A stretch of DNA of 64,000 nt from Flagellimonas ochracea (GTDB taxonomy: Bacteria > Bacteroidota > Bacteroidia > Flavobacteriales > Flavobacteriaceae), in NCBI RefSeq assembly GCF_009903685.1, contig NZ_JAAABI010000004.1:124001-188000 (forward strand), written 5' to 3'. The position numbers and the translations under genes are program-made. Shown here one piece after another: positions 6,470 to 15,519 of this stretch. How positions within the stretch are numbered: the first letter of the stretch is position 1; every line of letters starts with the position of its first letter. Below the pieces are notes generated by a model. The model ran no database searches. It saw nothing but the letters and a program-made list of their open reading frames with translations, and was not told where the DNA came from.

Positions 6470-8485
6470 CTAAAAAAGGTCATCCAAAATTTCTGGTTCT
6501 ACCAAGTGAGGTAAGGTTATCTTTAATTCTGGTGTACGTTCCATTTCACGTTTAATGGCAAACAAAGCTTCTTTATTTCGGGCCCAGCTTCTTCTCGAAA
6601 TACCATTGTTCACATCGTAGAACAACATGTTTTTTAATCGGTTGGAAGCCTCTTCGGAACCATCCAGCACCATACCAAAGCCACCATTGATGACCTCGCC
6701 CCACCCAACTCCACCACCATTATGAATGGAGACCCATGTGGCACCCCTAAAACTGTCGCCGATTACATTGTGTATGGCCATATCAGCAGTAAATTGGCTG
6801 CCATCATAAATATTGCTGGTCTCCCTAAAGGGAGAATCCGTACCACTGACATCGTGATGGTCCCTTCCCAAAACCACGGGAGCACTTATTTCTCCCTGGG
6901 CTATGGCCGTGTTGAAGGCATCTGCAATCTTACTGCGTCCCTCGGCATCGGCATACAGGATTCGAGCTTGGGAACCGACCACTAATTGGTTTTGTTCTGC
7001 TTCGGAAATCCATTTGATATTGTCCTGCATCTGTTGTTGTATTTCCTCCGGGGCTACCGCTTTTATACTTTTCATTACCTCGAGGGCAATGGCATCGGTT
7101 TTTTGAAGGTCCTTTGAATCTCCAGATGTGCATACCCATCGGAAAGGACCAAAGCCATAATCGAAACACATGGGTCCCAAAATATCCTGCACGTAGGAGG
7201 GATACCTGAAATCCACTTTATTGTCGGCCATTACATTCCCACCGGCTCGTGAAACCTCCAGCAAAAATGCATTTCCATAATCAAAAAAGTAGGTACCCTT
7301 TGCAGTATGTTTATTGATGGCATTAATCTGTCTTCGGAGGGATTCCTGTACTTTTTCCTTGAACTTGGCAGGATTTTTCACCATCATCATATTGGATTCT
7401 TCAAAAGAAAGCCCTACGGGATAATATCCCCCCGCCCATGGATTGTGCAAAGAGGTTTGGTCCGATCCCAAGTGCACGAAAATGTCTTTTTCATCAAACC
7501 GCTCCCAAACATCCACAACATTACCTATGTAGGCCAATGAAATCACTTCTTCATTTTCTATGGCGGTTCTGGTTCGGTTTACGAGCGTATCCAAATCTTG
7601 GATAAGTTCATCCACCCATCCTTGTTGATGGCGTTTTTTGGCAGCTTCGGGATTGACCTCCGCACAAACGGTGATGCATCCAGCAATATTTCCTGCTTTA
7701 GGCTGGGCCCCACTCATACCTCCCAGTCCGGCCGTCAAGAAAACTTTACCTTCTGGGGCTTGATTTTTATCCAATACTTTTCTGAACGCATTCATTACAG
7801 TAATTGCGGTTCCGTGGACAATGCCCTGTGGGCCAATGTACATGTATGAACCTGCCGTCATTTGTCCGTATTGTGTTACGCCCAAGGCGTTGTATTTTTC
7901 CCAATCATCCGGTTTGGAATAGTTAGGAATCATCATGCCATTGGTAACCACGACCCTAGGGGCTTCTTTGGACGAGGGGAACAATCCCATGGGATGGCCC
8001 GAAAACATATGCAGGGTCTGCTCTTCTGTCATTTCGGCCAAATATTTTAGGGTCAAAAGGTACTGGGCCCAATTCTGGAATACGGCTCCGTTGCCTCCAT
8101 AAGTAATAAGTTCTTCAGGGTGTTGGGCCACGGCAGGGTCCAAATTATTTTGAATCATCAGCATAATGGCAGCAGCCTGCTTGGTCTTTGCAGGATATTC
8201 CGATATGGGTCGCGCATATATTTTATAATCAGGCTTGAACCGATACATGTAAATCCTACCATGGGTTTTGAGCTCGTTGGCGAATTCTTCCGCTAGTTCT
8301 TGGTGCCAATCTTCAGGAAAATATCGGAGCGCATTTTGAACGGCCAGTTTTTTTTCTTTTTTGGAAAGGATATCCTTACGCTTGGGGGCAGGATTCCCAT
8401 TTTTGGAATATGTCTTCTTTTGGGGAAGCTGTTCAGGAATTCCTTGAAGCACTTGTGTTTGAAAATTGGTCAATGTAGCTGTCAT
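6470..8485 (-). CDS. hutU: Urocanate hydratase (long form)
   Basis: A 671-residue NAD-dependent enzyme converting urocanate to 4-imidazolone-5-propionate. The core contains TYGGNGAVFQNW, FSGHPMGLFPS, the Rossmann-like segment TAGLGGMSGAQPKAGNIAG (about 270-285) and the C-terminal ISIHNGGGVGWGE-type loop. The start is taken at the ATG at 8485, 3 nt after the hutI stop; an in-frame codon at 8524 would overlap hutI. It is about 110 residues longer than the common bacterial HutU (about 555) and near the size of the animal enzyme, with an N-terminal extension rich in K and P. Middle gene of the hut operon. Confidence 0.94.
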   Translation of the reverse strand: MTATLTNFQTQVLQGIPEQLPQKKTYSKNGNPAPKRKDILSKKEKKLAVQNALRYFPEDWHQELAEEFANELKTHGRIYMYRFKPDYKIYARPISEYPAKTKQAAAIMLMIQNNLDPAVAQHPEELITYGGNGAVFQNWAQYLLTLKYLAEMTEEQTLHMFSGHPMGLFPSSKEAPRVVVTNGMMIPNYSKPDDWEKYNALGVTQYGQMTAGSYMYIGPQGIVHGTAITVMNAFRKVLDKNQAPEGKVFLTAGLGGMSGAQPKAGNIAGCITVCAEVNPEAAKKRHQQGWVDELIQDLDTLVNRTRTAIENEEVISLAYIGNVVDVWERFDEKDIFVHLGSDQTSLHNPWAGGYYPVGLSFEESNMMMVKNPAKFKEKVQESLRRQINAINKHTAKGTYFFDYGNAFLLEVSRAGGNVMADNKVDFRYPSYVQDILGPMCFDYGFGPFRWVCTSGDSKDLQKTDAIALEVMKSIKAVAPEEIQQQMQDNIKWISEAEQNQLVVGSQARILYADAEGRSKIADAFNTAIAQGEISAPVVLGRDHHDVSGTDSPFRETSNIYDGSQFTADMAIHNVIGDSFRGATWVSIHNGGGVGWGEVINGGFGMVLDGSEEASNRLKNMLFYDVNNGISRRSWARNKEALFAIKREMERTPELKITLPHLVEPEILDDLF

Positions 8486-8487
8486 TT

Positions 8488-9723
8488 TTAATCGTTTTGA
8501 AAGATGGGTTCTCCTTGCTTCCAAACCTGGCTGGGTTTCATTTGTCCTTGGTGATAGGTGATTTCTTGATAGTTGTCCGTTGGAAACATCACAAAATCGG
8601 CCATTGCTCTAGGTTCCAATTTCCCCCTATCGGATAGTCGCAGCGCAGCTGCCGCTCTAAAGGTGATTCCAGCTAAAACCTCTGTATTGGATAGTTTTTC
8701 AAAGGTCCCTAAAATACTGGCTTGCGTCAACAGGTCACCCATGGGCGCGGACCCGGGATTATGGTCGCTGGCAATGGACAAGGCTCCGCCTGCGTCCAAA
8801 ATTTTACGGGCCGGGGTATAGGCGCATCCCAATCCAAGGGAAGCCCCGGGCAAAGCGTTTGCAATGGTATTACTTTGCGCCAAAAGTTGAATTTCTTTTT
8901 CGGTGCTGGTTTCCAAGTGGTCCGCACTTATGGCACCAAAATCGACAGCTACCTGACTGCCGCCTGTGGTAAATTGATCGGCATGCACAGTAATATCGAA
9001 TCCCATTTCTTTGGCTTTTTGAAAGTAGGGTTTGATTTCCTGTGGAGAAAAAGCACTTTCTTCAACAAATGCATCGATGCGATGGGCTAAGTTTTCAGAT
9101 TTGAGCAAGGGAAACAAGATGTTGGCGATAACATCCAGATATTCTTTGTCCTTACTCCAATCCTTAGGTTTCATGTGGGCCGCCAGGCAGGTAGGAACCA
9201 GGTCTACCTTTGTTTTTGAGTTGGCAAGTTTTATGGCTCGAAGCATTTTCACCTCTTCGTCCACTGAAAGTCCGTAACCACTTTTAACTTCGATGGTTGT
9301 GACCCCATTGTTGAGGTGGGATTTACTTCTTGCCACGATTCCATGCACTAAATCCTTTTGGGAGGCCTTCCGTGTCTGTGTTACGGTATCCCAAATTCCT
9401 CCCCCTGCTTTTGCAATTTCCAAATAGGTCTTTCCAGCATTTCTAAATGCATAATCACGGGCACGGCTTCCTGCAAAACAGATATGGGTATGGGAATCGA
9501 CGAACCCTGGAAGGCAAACACTTTCGCCTTCAATACGGTAAATGTGGACTTCATCTGATTTTAATTCTTCAAAAACGCCAATTTTCAAAATTTTTCCTTT
9601 GGAAACCACGATTCCACCATTTTCAATAACGGGCAATTGCTCGTCCTTCAATGCTCCTTTTAAGGGCAATCCTGTCATAGGGAGTAACTGGGTAAAAGGT
9701 CCTATTAGAGTTTGTCTGTCCAT
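8488..9723 (-). CDS. hutI: Imidazolonepropionase
   Basis: A 411-residue amidohydrolase-superfamily enzyme that opens the ring of 4-imidazolone-5-propionate to give N-formimidoylglutamate. The metal site begins at VDSHTHICFAGSRARDYAFR (H-x-H at about 75-77), followed by the glycine-rich KAGGGIWDTV, the EVKSGYGLS segment, and later ligand motifs VHADQF and SADHLE and the aspartate in SDHNPGSAPM. The gap to hutH is 2 nt and to hutU 2 nt, so the genes are almost certainly cotranscribed and translationally coupled. Confidence 0.95.
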   Translation of the reverse strand: MDRQTLIGPFTQLLPMTGLPLKGALKDEQLPVIENGGIVVSKGKILKIGVFEELKSDEVHIYRIEGESVCLPGFVDSHTHICFAGSRARDYAFRNAGKTYLEIAKAGGGIWDTVTQTRKASQKDLVHGIVARSKSHLNNGVTTIEVKSGYGLSVDEEVKMLRAIKLANSKTKVDLVPTCLAAHMKPKDWSKDKEYLDVIANILFPLLKSENLAHRIDAFVEESAFSPQEIKPYFQKAKEMGFDITVHADQFTTGGSQVAVDFGAISADHLETSTEKEIQLLAQSNTIANALPGASLGLGCAYTPARKILDAGGALSIASDHNPGSAPMGDLLTQASILGTFEKLSNTEVLAGITFRAAAALRLSDRGKLEPRAMADFVMFPTDNYQEITYHQGQMKPSQVWKQGEPIFQND

Positions 9724-9725
9724 TT

Positions 9726-11306
9726 TCAGTACGTTTCAAATTCTTCCAAATAAGGTGTGTTCCATTGAAGCTCGTTTTCTTGCATCACCTTTTCCACCAA
9801 ACGGATGATTTCCCCTTTCTTGACCATATCGATTCCCTTTTCAATATCATCGGCAAAAACCCTATCGCTTTCTGCAAAAGAGACTTTGATACGGATGAAT
9901 TTGTGAATTTCATCCAACAATAGTCCTGATTTAAGTGGTTTTCTATATTCAAAAGCTTGGGCGGCGGTCAACAATTCAATAGCCAATATTTTCTCGACAT
10001 TCCCAATGACTTGAAGCGCTTTTCGAGCGCTGATGGACCCCATACTCACATGATCTTCTTGACCGAGTGAGGTGGGAATGCTGTCCGCACTGGCTGGAAA
10101 ACAAAGCCCCTTATTCTCGCTGGCCAATGCTGCAGAGGTATATTGTAAAATCATGTATCCCGAATTAATGCCCGTGTCTTCCATCAACAATTTGGGCACA
10201 CCGGGGCTATTGCCTTCCAAGGCTAGATAGATTCTTCGGTCTGAAATATTTCCAATCTCAGAAGCTGCCAACGTAGCATAATCCAAGGCCATGGCCAATG
10301 GCTGTCCGTGAAAATTTCCGCCGCTTATGGTGAGCTCATCATTGATGATAACGGGATTATCGGTTACGGAGTTCAACTCAATCTCCAAAAGCTCCTTTAG
10401 GTGGAGCCATGCATTTCGGGATGCTCCGTGTACTTGGGGAATGCATCGCAGTGAGTACGGATCTTGTACACGTTCGCAGTCAATATGGTCCTCCAATATT
10501 TCCGAACCTTGTAGCAGGGTTCGAATCCGACCTGCCACATGCTGATTTCCCTTAAAGGGACGAAGCTGATGCAGTTCTTCGTAGAAGGGCTTCATGGAAC
10601 CTTGCAGCCCTTCGAGCATCATAGCACCGATAATGTCCGCATGTCGTAAAACATATTGCAATTTTTGGACTACCAATACCCCATGCGCGGCAATAAACTG
10701 GGTGCCGTTAATCAGTGCCAGACCCTCTTTGGGACCCAGCTCCAACGGCTTCAATTCGGTTTTCTCGAAAAGTTTCTCGGCGGTTATTGTTTTTCCTCCA
10801 AAATTTACTTTGCCCAAGCCGATAAGCGGTAAGAACAAATGCGAAAGGGGCGCCAAATCCCCCGAAGCTCCTACGGAGCCTTGTGAAGGCACTACAGGAA
10901 TAGCATCGTTGTCGATGTGCCAAACAATTCTTTCCAAGGTTTCCATGCGAATGCCGGAGAACCCCTTGGCCAGCGCGTGTACTTTTAAAATAAGCATCAA
11001 TTTGGCCAGTTCAACCGATATGGGTTCTCCCACGCCTACGCTATGACTTTGCAGAATATTACGTTGCAGTATTCGGGTTTCTTCTTTGGAAACACTTGTG
11101 GTACAAAGTGGCCCAAAACCCGTATTTATTCCATATACCGGGTGTTCTTTTTCCACAATGCGACCCACAATTTCACTGCTATCATGTACCCGTTTTCGGG
11201 TTTTGTCAGAAAAAGTGCCGAGCACGGTTCCGCGGGCAATGGAAATAGCTATTTTGGCCGTTAAATGGTCTTGGCCATACAAAAAAACAGTATGATTTTG
11301 GTCCAT
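9726..11306 (-). CDS. hutH: Histidine ammonia-lyase
   Basis: A 526-residue enzyme that deaminates histidine to urocanate. The A-S-G triad that cyclises to the MIO prosthetic group is present in GSVGASGDLAPLSH (about 145), with YGINTGFGPL near the N-terminus and the SLGQEDHVSMGS loop (about 420). It is the first gene of hutH-I-U-G. No HutC-type repressor or histidine permease is in the window. A weak -7-like box (TACTTTTA on the minus strand, 11329-11336) lies 23 nt upstream of the start and may drive the operon. The divergent neighbour is a nitroreductase. Confidence 0.96.
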   Translation of the reverse strand: MDQNHTVFLYGQDHLTAKIAISIARGTVLGTFSDKTRKRVHDSSEIVGRIVEKEHPVYGINTGFGPLCTTSVSKEETRILQRNILQSHSVGVGEPISVELAKLMLILKVHALAKGFSGIRMETLERIVWHIDNDAIPVVPSQGSVGASGDLAPLSHLFLPLIGLGKVNFGGKTITAEKLFEKTELKPLELGPKEGLALINGTQFIAAHGVLVVQKLQYVLRHADIIGAMMLEGLQGSMKPFYEELHQLRPFKGNQHVAGRIRTLLQGSEILEDHIDCERVQDPYSLRCIPQVHGASRNAWLHLKELLEIELNSVTDNPVIINDELTISGGNFHGQPLAMALDYATLAASEIGNISDRRIYLALEGNSPGVPKLLMEDTGINSGYMILQYTSAALASENKGLCFPASADSIPTSLGQEDHVSMGSISARKALQVIGNVEKILAIELLTAAQAFEYRKPLKSGLLLDEIHKFIRIKVSFAESDRVFADDIEKGIDMVKKGEIIRLVEKVMQENELQWNTPYLEEFETY

Positions 11307-11341
11307 TAAGAAAACGATTTCGTAAGGCTAAAAGTATTCAT

Positions 11342-11349
11342 TAAGTTTG
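11342..11349 (+). promoter_or_regulatory. -7 box for the nitroreductase gene
   Basis: TAAGTTTG matches TAnnTTTG exactly, 42 nt before the ATG at 11392, on the strand of the nitroreductase gene. The -33 element is not clear. Confidence 0.5.
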
Positions 11350-11391
11350 ACATAAACGAGTCAAAAAACCATTTCAAAAAAGAGATATCCA

Positions 11392-11946
11392 ATGATTTTT
11401 GAAACCATAAAGAAAAGAAGATCTGTTTTCCCCGTTCAATACAGTGATAAACCTATTGCCAAAGAGATCTTGGAGCAGCTTCTTGAAGCGGCCAATTGGG
11501 CACCAACCCATAAGAAGACTGAACCGTGGCGGTTTAAAGTGCTTATGGGAGAATCTAAAGCCAAATTGGGCTTGTTCCTTTCCTATAAGTACATGGAAAC
11601 CGAACCAAAACCCAAACAGATTAAAATAAAGAAGTTAATGGAAAACCCAAAACGTGCAGGGGCGATTATTGCCATTTGCATGCAGCGCGATCCAAAGGAA
11701 AGTGTACCAGAATGGGAAGAAATGGCCGCCACTGCCATGGCTGTGCAAAACATGTGGCTTTGTTGTGCTGAAATGGGTATAGGTTGTTATTGGAGTTCCC
11801 CAGGACTCATTAAGTACATGGACGAGTTCTTTGATTTGAATGAGGGTGAAAAATGTCTTGGTTTTTTTTACATAGGGTATTATGATGGCGAGGTGGAACA
11901 GGGTATTAGAGGCCCAATTTCTGAAAAAGTGGAGTGGATGGATTAA
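11392..11946 (+). CDS. Nitroreductase family protein (YdjA-like)
   Basis: A 184-residue single-domain FMN-binding oxidoreductase. The N-terminal KKRRSVFPVQY supplies the usual Arg-Arg-Ser phosphate-binding segment. AANWAPTHKKTEPWRF is the family's A-x-x-A-P-T/S motif, and GIGCYWSSPG lies near the C-terminus. The short size and motif set resemble minimal nitroreductases such as E. coli YdjA. The natural substrate is unknown, and NAD(P)H-dependent reduction of quinones or nitro compounds is only the family expectation. The last 4 nt overlap the end of the convergent DUF456 gene. Confidence 0.85.
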   Translation: MIFETIKKRRSVFPVQYSDKPIAKEILEQLLEAANWAPTHKKTEPWRFKVLMGESKAKLGLFLSYKYMETEPKPKQIKIKKLMENPKRAGAIIAICMQRDPKESVPEWEEMAATAMAVQNMWLCCAEMGIGCYWSSPGLIKYMDEFFDLNEGEKCLGFFYIGYYDGEVEQGIRGPISEKVEWMD

Positions 11947-12455
11947 CCGAATTGAAATATTTCCCCAGCATACTTAACGCTCAGATATACATAGAATATC
12001 GCATAGAGGACCGTGACCACAAGTTTCATAAAGGTTCCGGTCAAAAAACCCAAAAACGAACCAAATGCCGCCTTAAGGGCCGTTTTTTGATTGGCCTTGT
12101 TCAGCAATTCCCCCACCAGAGCTCCAATAAATGGCCAAATGATAATACCAAAGGGTCCGAATATTGGAACGAAGATGGCCACCAAAAGCCCAACAATGGT
12201 CCCCCACATGCCTGCTTTGCTTCCACCAAACTTTTTGGTGCCCATTGCTGGGATTATATAATCCATTATGGTTATGAAAAGTGCAATGGCCAGCGTAATG
12301 CCCAACACCCACCAGTCATCGGGAATCGCTTTGGTCAAATAAAGCAGAAGAAGCCCTAGCCAGCTTATAGGTGGACCAGGCAGTACAGGAAGAAAACTTC
12401 CTAGAATGCCGACCAGCATTAGTAGAAATCCCAACAGCGTTAAGGCTATATCCAT
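11943..12455 (-). CDS. DUF456 family membrane protein
   Basis: A 170-residue, strongly hydrophobic protein with about four or five membrane segments. It contains the typical DUF456 pieces: LGSFLPVLPGPPISWLGLL near residue 20-40, GTKKFGGSKAGMWGTIVGL in the middle, and FGPFGIIIWPFIGALVGELL. Function is unknown; DUF456 proteins are small inner-membrane proteins of no established role. Its own promoter lies at 12474-12501 on the minus strand. Confidence 0.85.
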   Translation of the reverse strand: MDIALTLLGFLLMLVGILGSFLPVLPGPPISWLGLLLLYLTKAIPDDWWVLGITLAIALFITIMDYIIPAMGTKKFGGSKAGMWGTIVGLLVAIFVPIFGPFGIIIWPFIGALVGELLNKANQKTALKAAFGSFLGFLTGTFMKLVVTVLYAIFYVYLSVKYAGEIFQFG

Positions 12456-12473
12456 ACATTTTTAGTTGTTAGA

Positions 12474-12501
12474 CAAATATAGAAGCTATTTGTTACACAA
12501 A
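12474..12501 (-). promoter_or_regulatory. Promoter of the DUF456 gene
   Basis: On the minus strand, TATATTTG (12474-12481) is a perfect -7 box and TTTG (12498-12501) is a -33 element 16 nt upstream. The predicted start of transcription is about 14 nt before the ATG at 12455. Confidence 0.55.
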
Positions 12502-12576
12502 CGGCTCGTGTCAGTTCAAAGAACATGAACAAAATGATTAAAAAATCGTAATTTCAGCCAAATTCTTGGGGTTGCC

Positions 12577-13050
12577 ATGCAGAAGTATTTGTTCTTGATT
12601 TGTTTTGGAATGTTGGTGTCCTGCGAGCTGTTTATGTCCAAAGAAGATAAAACCCAAAAAATGGTCGATGACGAGCTCTTGGCCATTGATTGGAATGATG
12701 TTGATCAATACCCTCTTTTTGAGGAGTGCGATGAAACCGTCAGTAAGCCCCAACAAAAGGGGTGCTTTCAAAATGTTCTTATGGGCTATTTTTCGAAAGC
12801 GTTGGATAGCCTGCATTTTCAGGTGGAAGAAAATTTGAATGATACCGTTTTTATTGATTTTGAGGTTGATGAACATGGCTTTATAACCATACGAAATGTT
12901 GAGGAAAAAACGGCCATTTTCAACCAAATCGAAAACTTTAGATCAGAAGTGACCCAGCGTTTAAACGATTTTACCGTAAAACCGGCACTTAAAAGAGGTA
13001 TTCCAGTAAGTATACGATTTAGACTTCCTTTGGTTTTAAGCACTGATTAA
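12577..13050 (+). CDS. Predicted lipoprotein with TonB-C-like region
   Basis: 157 residues. The N-terminus MQKYLFLICFGMLVSC is a short lipoprotein signal with the lipobox cysteine at 16. The mature part has two cysteines in the spaced pattern FEECDE...KGCFQ. It then has a beta-alpha-beta stretch (DTVFIDFEVDEHGFITIRNV...FTVKPALKRGIPVSIRFRLPL) resembling TonB C-terminal domains of Bacteroidota energy transducers, but with no N-terminal anchor helix or proline linker. The function is unknown. It is the first gene of a run ending at the MutS-like gene, and ruvC starts immediately after its stop. Confidence 0.75.
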   Translation: MQKYLFLICFGMLVSCELFMSKEDKTQKMVDDELLAIDWNDVDQYPLFEECDETVSKPQQKGCFQNVLMGYFSKALDSLHFQVEENLNDTVFIDFEVDEHGFITIRNVEEKTAIFNQIENFRSEVTQRLNDFTVKPALKRGIPVSIRFRLPLVLSTD

Positions 13051-13602
13051 TTGGCAAAAGAAAAAATTATTTTGGGAATTGACCCCGGCACCACGGTGAT
13101 GGGCTTTGGCATCATTAAAGTCATCGATAAACAAATGCACTTTGTGCAGATGAACGAATTGATGCTTAAAAAATATACGGACCCCTACACCAAACTCAAA
13201 CTTATTTTTGACCGCACCTTAGAGTTGATCGATACATTCCATCCTGATGAAATTGCAATTGAAGCTCCTTTTTATGGCAAAAATGTGCAATCCATGCTTA
13301 AACTGGGCAGGGCGCAAGGGGTTGCCATGGCGGCTGGACTTTCAAGGCAAGTTCCCATTACAGAGTATATGCCCAAAAAGATAAAAATGTCCATTACGGG
13401 AAATGGAAATGCCAGCAAGGAACAGGTGGCCAAAATGTTGCAAAGTGTTTTGAAACTAAAAACACTTCCAAAAAATTTGGACAGTACGGATGGATTAGCT
13501 GCTGCTGTTTGCCATTTTTATAACGATGGCAGGATGGATGTGGGTAAAAACTACACGGGCTGGGAAGCATTTGTGAAACAAAATCCTAAAAAAATAGGAT
13601 AG
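13051..13602 (+). CDS. ruvC: Crossover junction endodeoxyribonuclease RuvC
   Basis: A 183-residue Holliday junction resolvase. The catalytic acidic residues are visible: Asp in ILGIDPGTTVMGFG (about 9), Glu in IAIEAPFYG (about 71), and the Asp pair in LDSTDGLAAAVCH (about 146-149). The start codon is TTG at 13051-13053, directly after the preceding TAA with no gap. The next ATG (13099) would remove the first catalytic Asp, so TTG must be used. Translation is probably coupled to the upstream lipoprotein gene. No ruvA or ruvB is nearby. Confidence 0.93.
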   Translation: MAKEKIILGIDPGTTVMGFGIIKVIDKQMHFVQMNELMLKKYTDPYTKLKLIFDRTLELIDTFHPDEIAIEAPFYGKNVQSMLKLGRAQGVAMAAGLSRQVPITEYMPKKIKMSITGNGNASKEQVAKMLQSVLKLKTLPKNLDSTDGLAAAVCHFYNDGRMDVGKNYTGWEAFVKQNPKKIG

Positions 13603-13604
13603 CA

Positions 13605-14741
13605 ATGGCTGGAATCTATGTTCATGTACCATTCTGCAAGCAGGCTTGTCACTATTGTGATTTTCACTTTTCCACACAACTGGGAAGAAAAGAAAAAATG
13701 GTGGACATGCTCCAGAAAGAAATGGAGCTCCGCAAAGGGAAATTTCAAAATGATGAAGTCGAGACCATCTACTTTGGCGGGGGCACACCATCCGTTCTCA
13801 AATTGGAGGAAATAGAAAGGTTGATCCAGGCCGTTTACAACAATTACAAAGTAATTGACCATCCAGAAATTACCCTCGAGGCCAATCCAGATGATTTAGC
13901 TAATAATCGAATCATCCAATTATCTAAAAGTCCAATAAATCGTCTCAGTATCGGTATCCAATCTTTTTTTGATGAAGACTTAAAGCTGATGAACCGGGCA
14001 CACAATGCCGGTGAAGCCCAGAGCTGCATTCAAGAAGCCACGAAATACTTTGAAAATATTTCCATAGACCTTATTTACGGAATTCCCGGCATGGACCATG
14101 AAAGATGGAAGGTCAATATTGAAAAAGCATTGACATTTCAAGTTCCCCACATTTCCAGTTATGCCCTGACCGTGGAACCCAGAACGGCGTTGAAAAAATT
14201 TATCGAAAAAGGAATCGTTCCTGATGTGGATGATGCTCAGGCTCACCAACAATTCCATATTTTGGAGGAGCGGTTGGAAAAGCAGGGCTACATAAACTAT
14301 GAAATATCAAATTTTGGAAAACCAGGCTTTTTTTCGAAGAACAATACATCGTATTGGCAAGGTAAAAAATATATGGGAATAGGCCCTTCGGCCCATTCCT
14401 TTGACGGACAGCGACGCGCATGGAATGTGCGCAACAATATAAAATATATCAACGCTTTGGAGAAAGGTGAACTGCCTATGGAAATGGAATCCTTATCTAA
14501 AACAGACCAGTACAATGAATACATAATGACCGGGCTGCGAACCATTTGGGGCGTTACTAAACAGGTGGTCAATGACCGATTTGGAAAACAATATTTGAAT
14601 TATTTGAACGAGCAATCCCAAAAATATGTGGATGACCACTTGCTTTTTGAGGACGATGGCATCTTATTGGCCACCAAAAAAGGCAAGTTTTTAGTGGATG
14701 GGATTGCGGCCGATCTTTTTATGGTTAACTTGGAAAAATGA
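13605..14741 (+). CDS. hemW: Radical SAM heme chaperone HemW
   Basis: 378 residues. MAGIYVHVPFCKQACHYCDFHF carries the radical-SAM C-x3-C-x2-C cluster. YFGGGTPSVL binds SAM, followed by TLEANPDD and NRLSIGIQSF, with a HemN-like C-terminal domain. HemW delivers heme to respiratory enzymes and is usually misnamed as coproporphyrinogen oxidase. The window holds a separate longer HemN (40122-41480), which supports calling this one HemW. It begins 2 nt after ruvC and overlaps the next gene by 4 nt. Confidence 0.88.
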   Translation: MAGIYVHVPFCKQACHYCDFHFSTQLGRKEKMVDMLQKEMELRKGKFQNDEVETIYFGGGTPSVLKLEEIERLIQAVYNNYKVIDHPEITLEANPDDLANNRIIQLSKSPINRLSIGIQSFFDEDLKLMNRAHNAGEAQSCIQEATKYFENISIDLIYGIPGMDHERWKVNIEKALTFQVPHISSYALTVEPRTALKKFIEKGIVPDVDDAQAHQQFHILEERLEKQGYINYEISNFGKPGFFSKNNTSYWQGKKYMGIGPSAHSFDGQRRAWNVRNNIKYINALEKGELPMEMESLSKTDQYNEYIMTGLRTIWGVTKQVVNDRFGKQYLNYLNEQSQKYVDDHLLFEDDGILLATKKGKFLVDGIAADLFMVNLEK

Positions 14742-15487
14742 TTGCCACGATTAAGCATAACTCCAGAAACTACAGGATAGATTTGTCAAAACCGCTGGAC
14801 ATATCCATTCCACTGGTTGGGGACAAAGACAATGTGAATGCTTGGTATTTGACTCCGCCTAAGATCGAACCTCACATGGAAGACGATTTTGTTGGAAAAG
14901 TTTCGGAGGGTGCGTCTACAAACTTCAATGATATTTGGTTTAATCCGCATTCCCATGTGACCCACACCGAATGTTTGGGGCATATTACGGATGAGTTCCA
15001 TTCCATCAATCAAAAAATGAAGCACTTTTTCTATTTAGCGGAAGTGGTTACAGTAGCTCCCGAACAGTATGGAGAGGATTTTACTATCTCAGAAAAACAG
15101 TTGAAGTATGCCTTGGGCAATAAAAAAAGAGAGGCGTTGGTCATCAGAACCTTACCGAATCTTATCGAAAAAAAGTCTAAAAATTATTCCAATACCAATC
15201 CGCCCTATTTGAAGGAAGAAGCAGTGCACTACTTGGTGCAAAAAGGTGTGGAACATCTGTTGGTGGACCTGCCTTCGGTGGATAAGGAGAAGGACGATGG
15301 AGCTCTCTTGGCACACAAGGCTTTTTGGAACTTGAATGGAAAGCTAAGGACAACAGCTACCATAACCGAATTTATTTTTGTGCCCAATACAGTTTTGGAT
15401 GGCACCTATTTTTTGGATTTGCAGGTTGCCCCAATAGAAAATGATGCCAGTCCCAGTAGACCGGTGCTATATCAAATAATGGATTGA
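14738..15487 (+). CDS. Cyclase family protein (kynurenine formamidase-like)
   Basis: 249 residues of the cyclase/kynurenine formamidase fold. The metal-binding signature is HSHVTHTECLGH (H-x3-H-T-E/D-x3-H, about 73-84), within the family's usual position. The N-terminal DLSKPLDISIPL is also typical. Family members hydrolyse amides such as N-formylkynurenine or isatin, and the substrate here is unknown because no kynurenine genes are close by. The ATG overlaps the hemW stop (ATGA), so the two are translationally coupled. Confidence 0.8.
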   Translation: MIATIKHNSRNYRIDLSKPLDISIPLVGDKDNVNAWYLTPPKIEPHMEDDFVGKVSEGASTNFNDIWFNPHSHVTHTECLGHITDEFHSINQKMKHFFYLAEVVTVAPEQYGEDFTISEKQLKYALGNKKREALVIRTLPNLIEKKSKNYSNTNPPYLKEEAVHYLVQKGVEHLLVDLPSVDKEKDDGALLAHKAFWNLNGKLRTTATITEFIFVPNTVLDGTYFLDLQVAPIENDASPSRPVLYQIMD

Positions 15488-15519
15488 ACAATTGTTCACA
15501 AACTTCATATATTTAGCTT

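Noticed and set aside
13605..14741. Coproporphyrinogen oxidase HemN
   Set aside because: Short form without the N-terminal R-Y-T-S-Y-P motif; the true HemN is at 40122-41480, so HemW is the better name.
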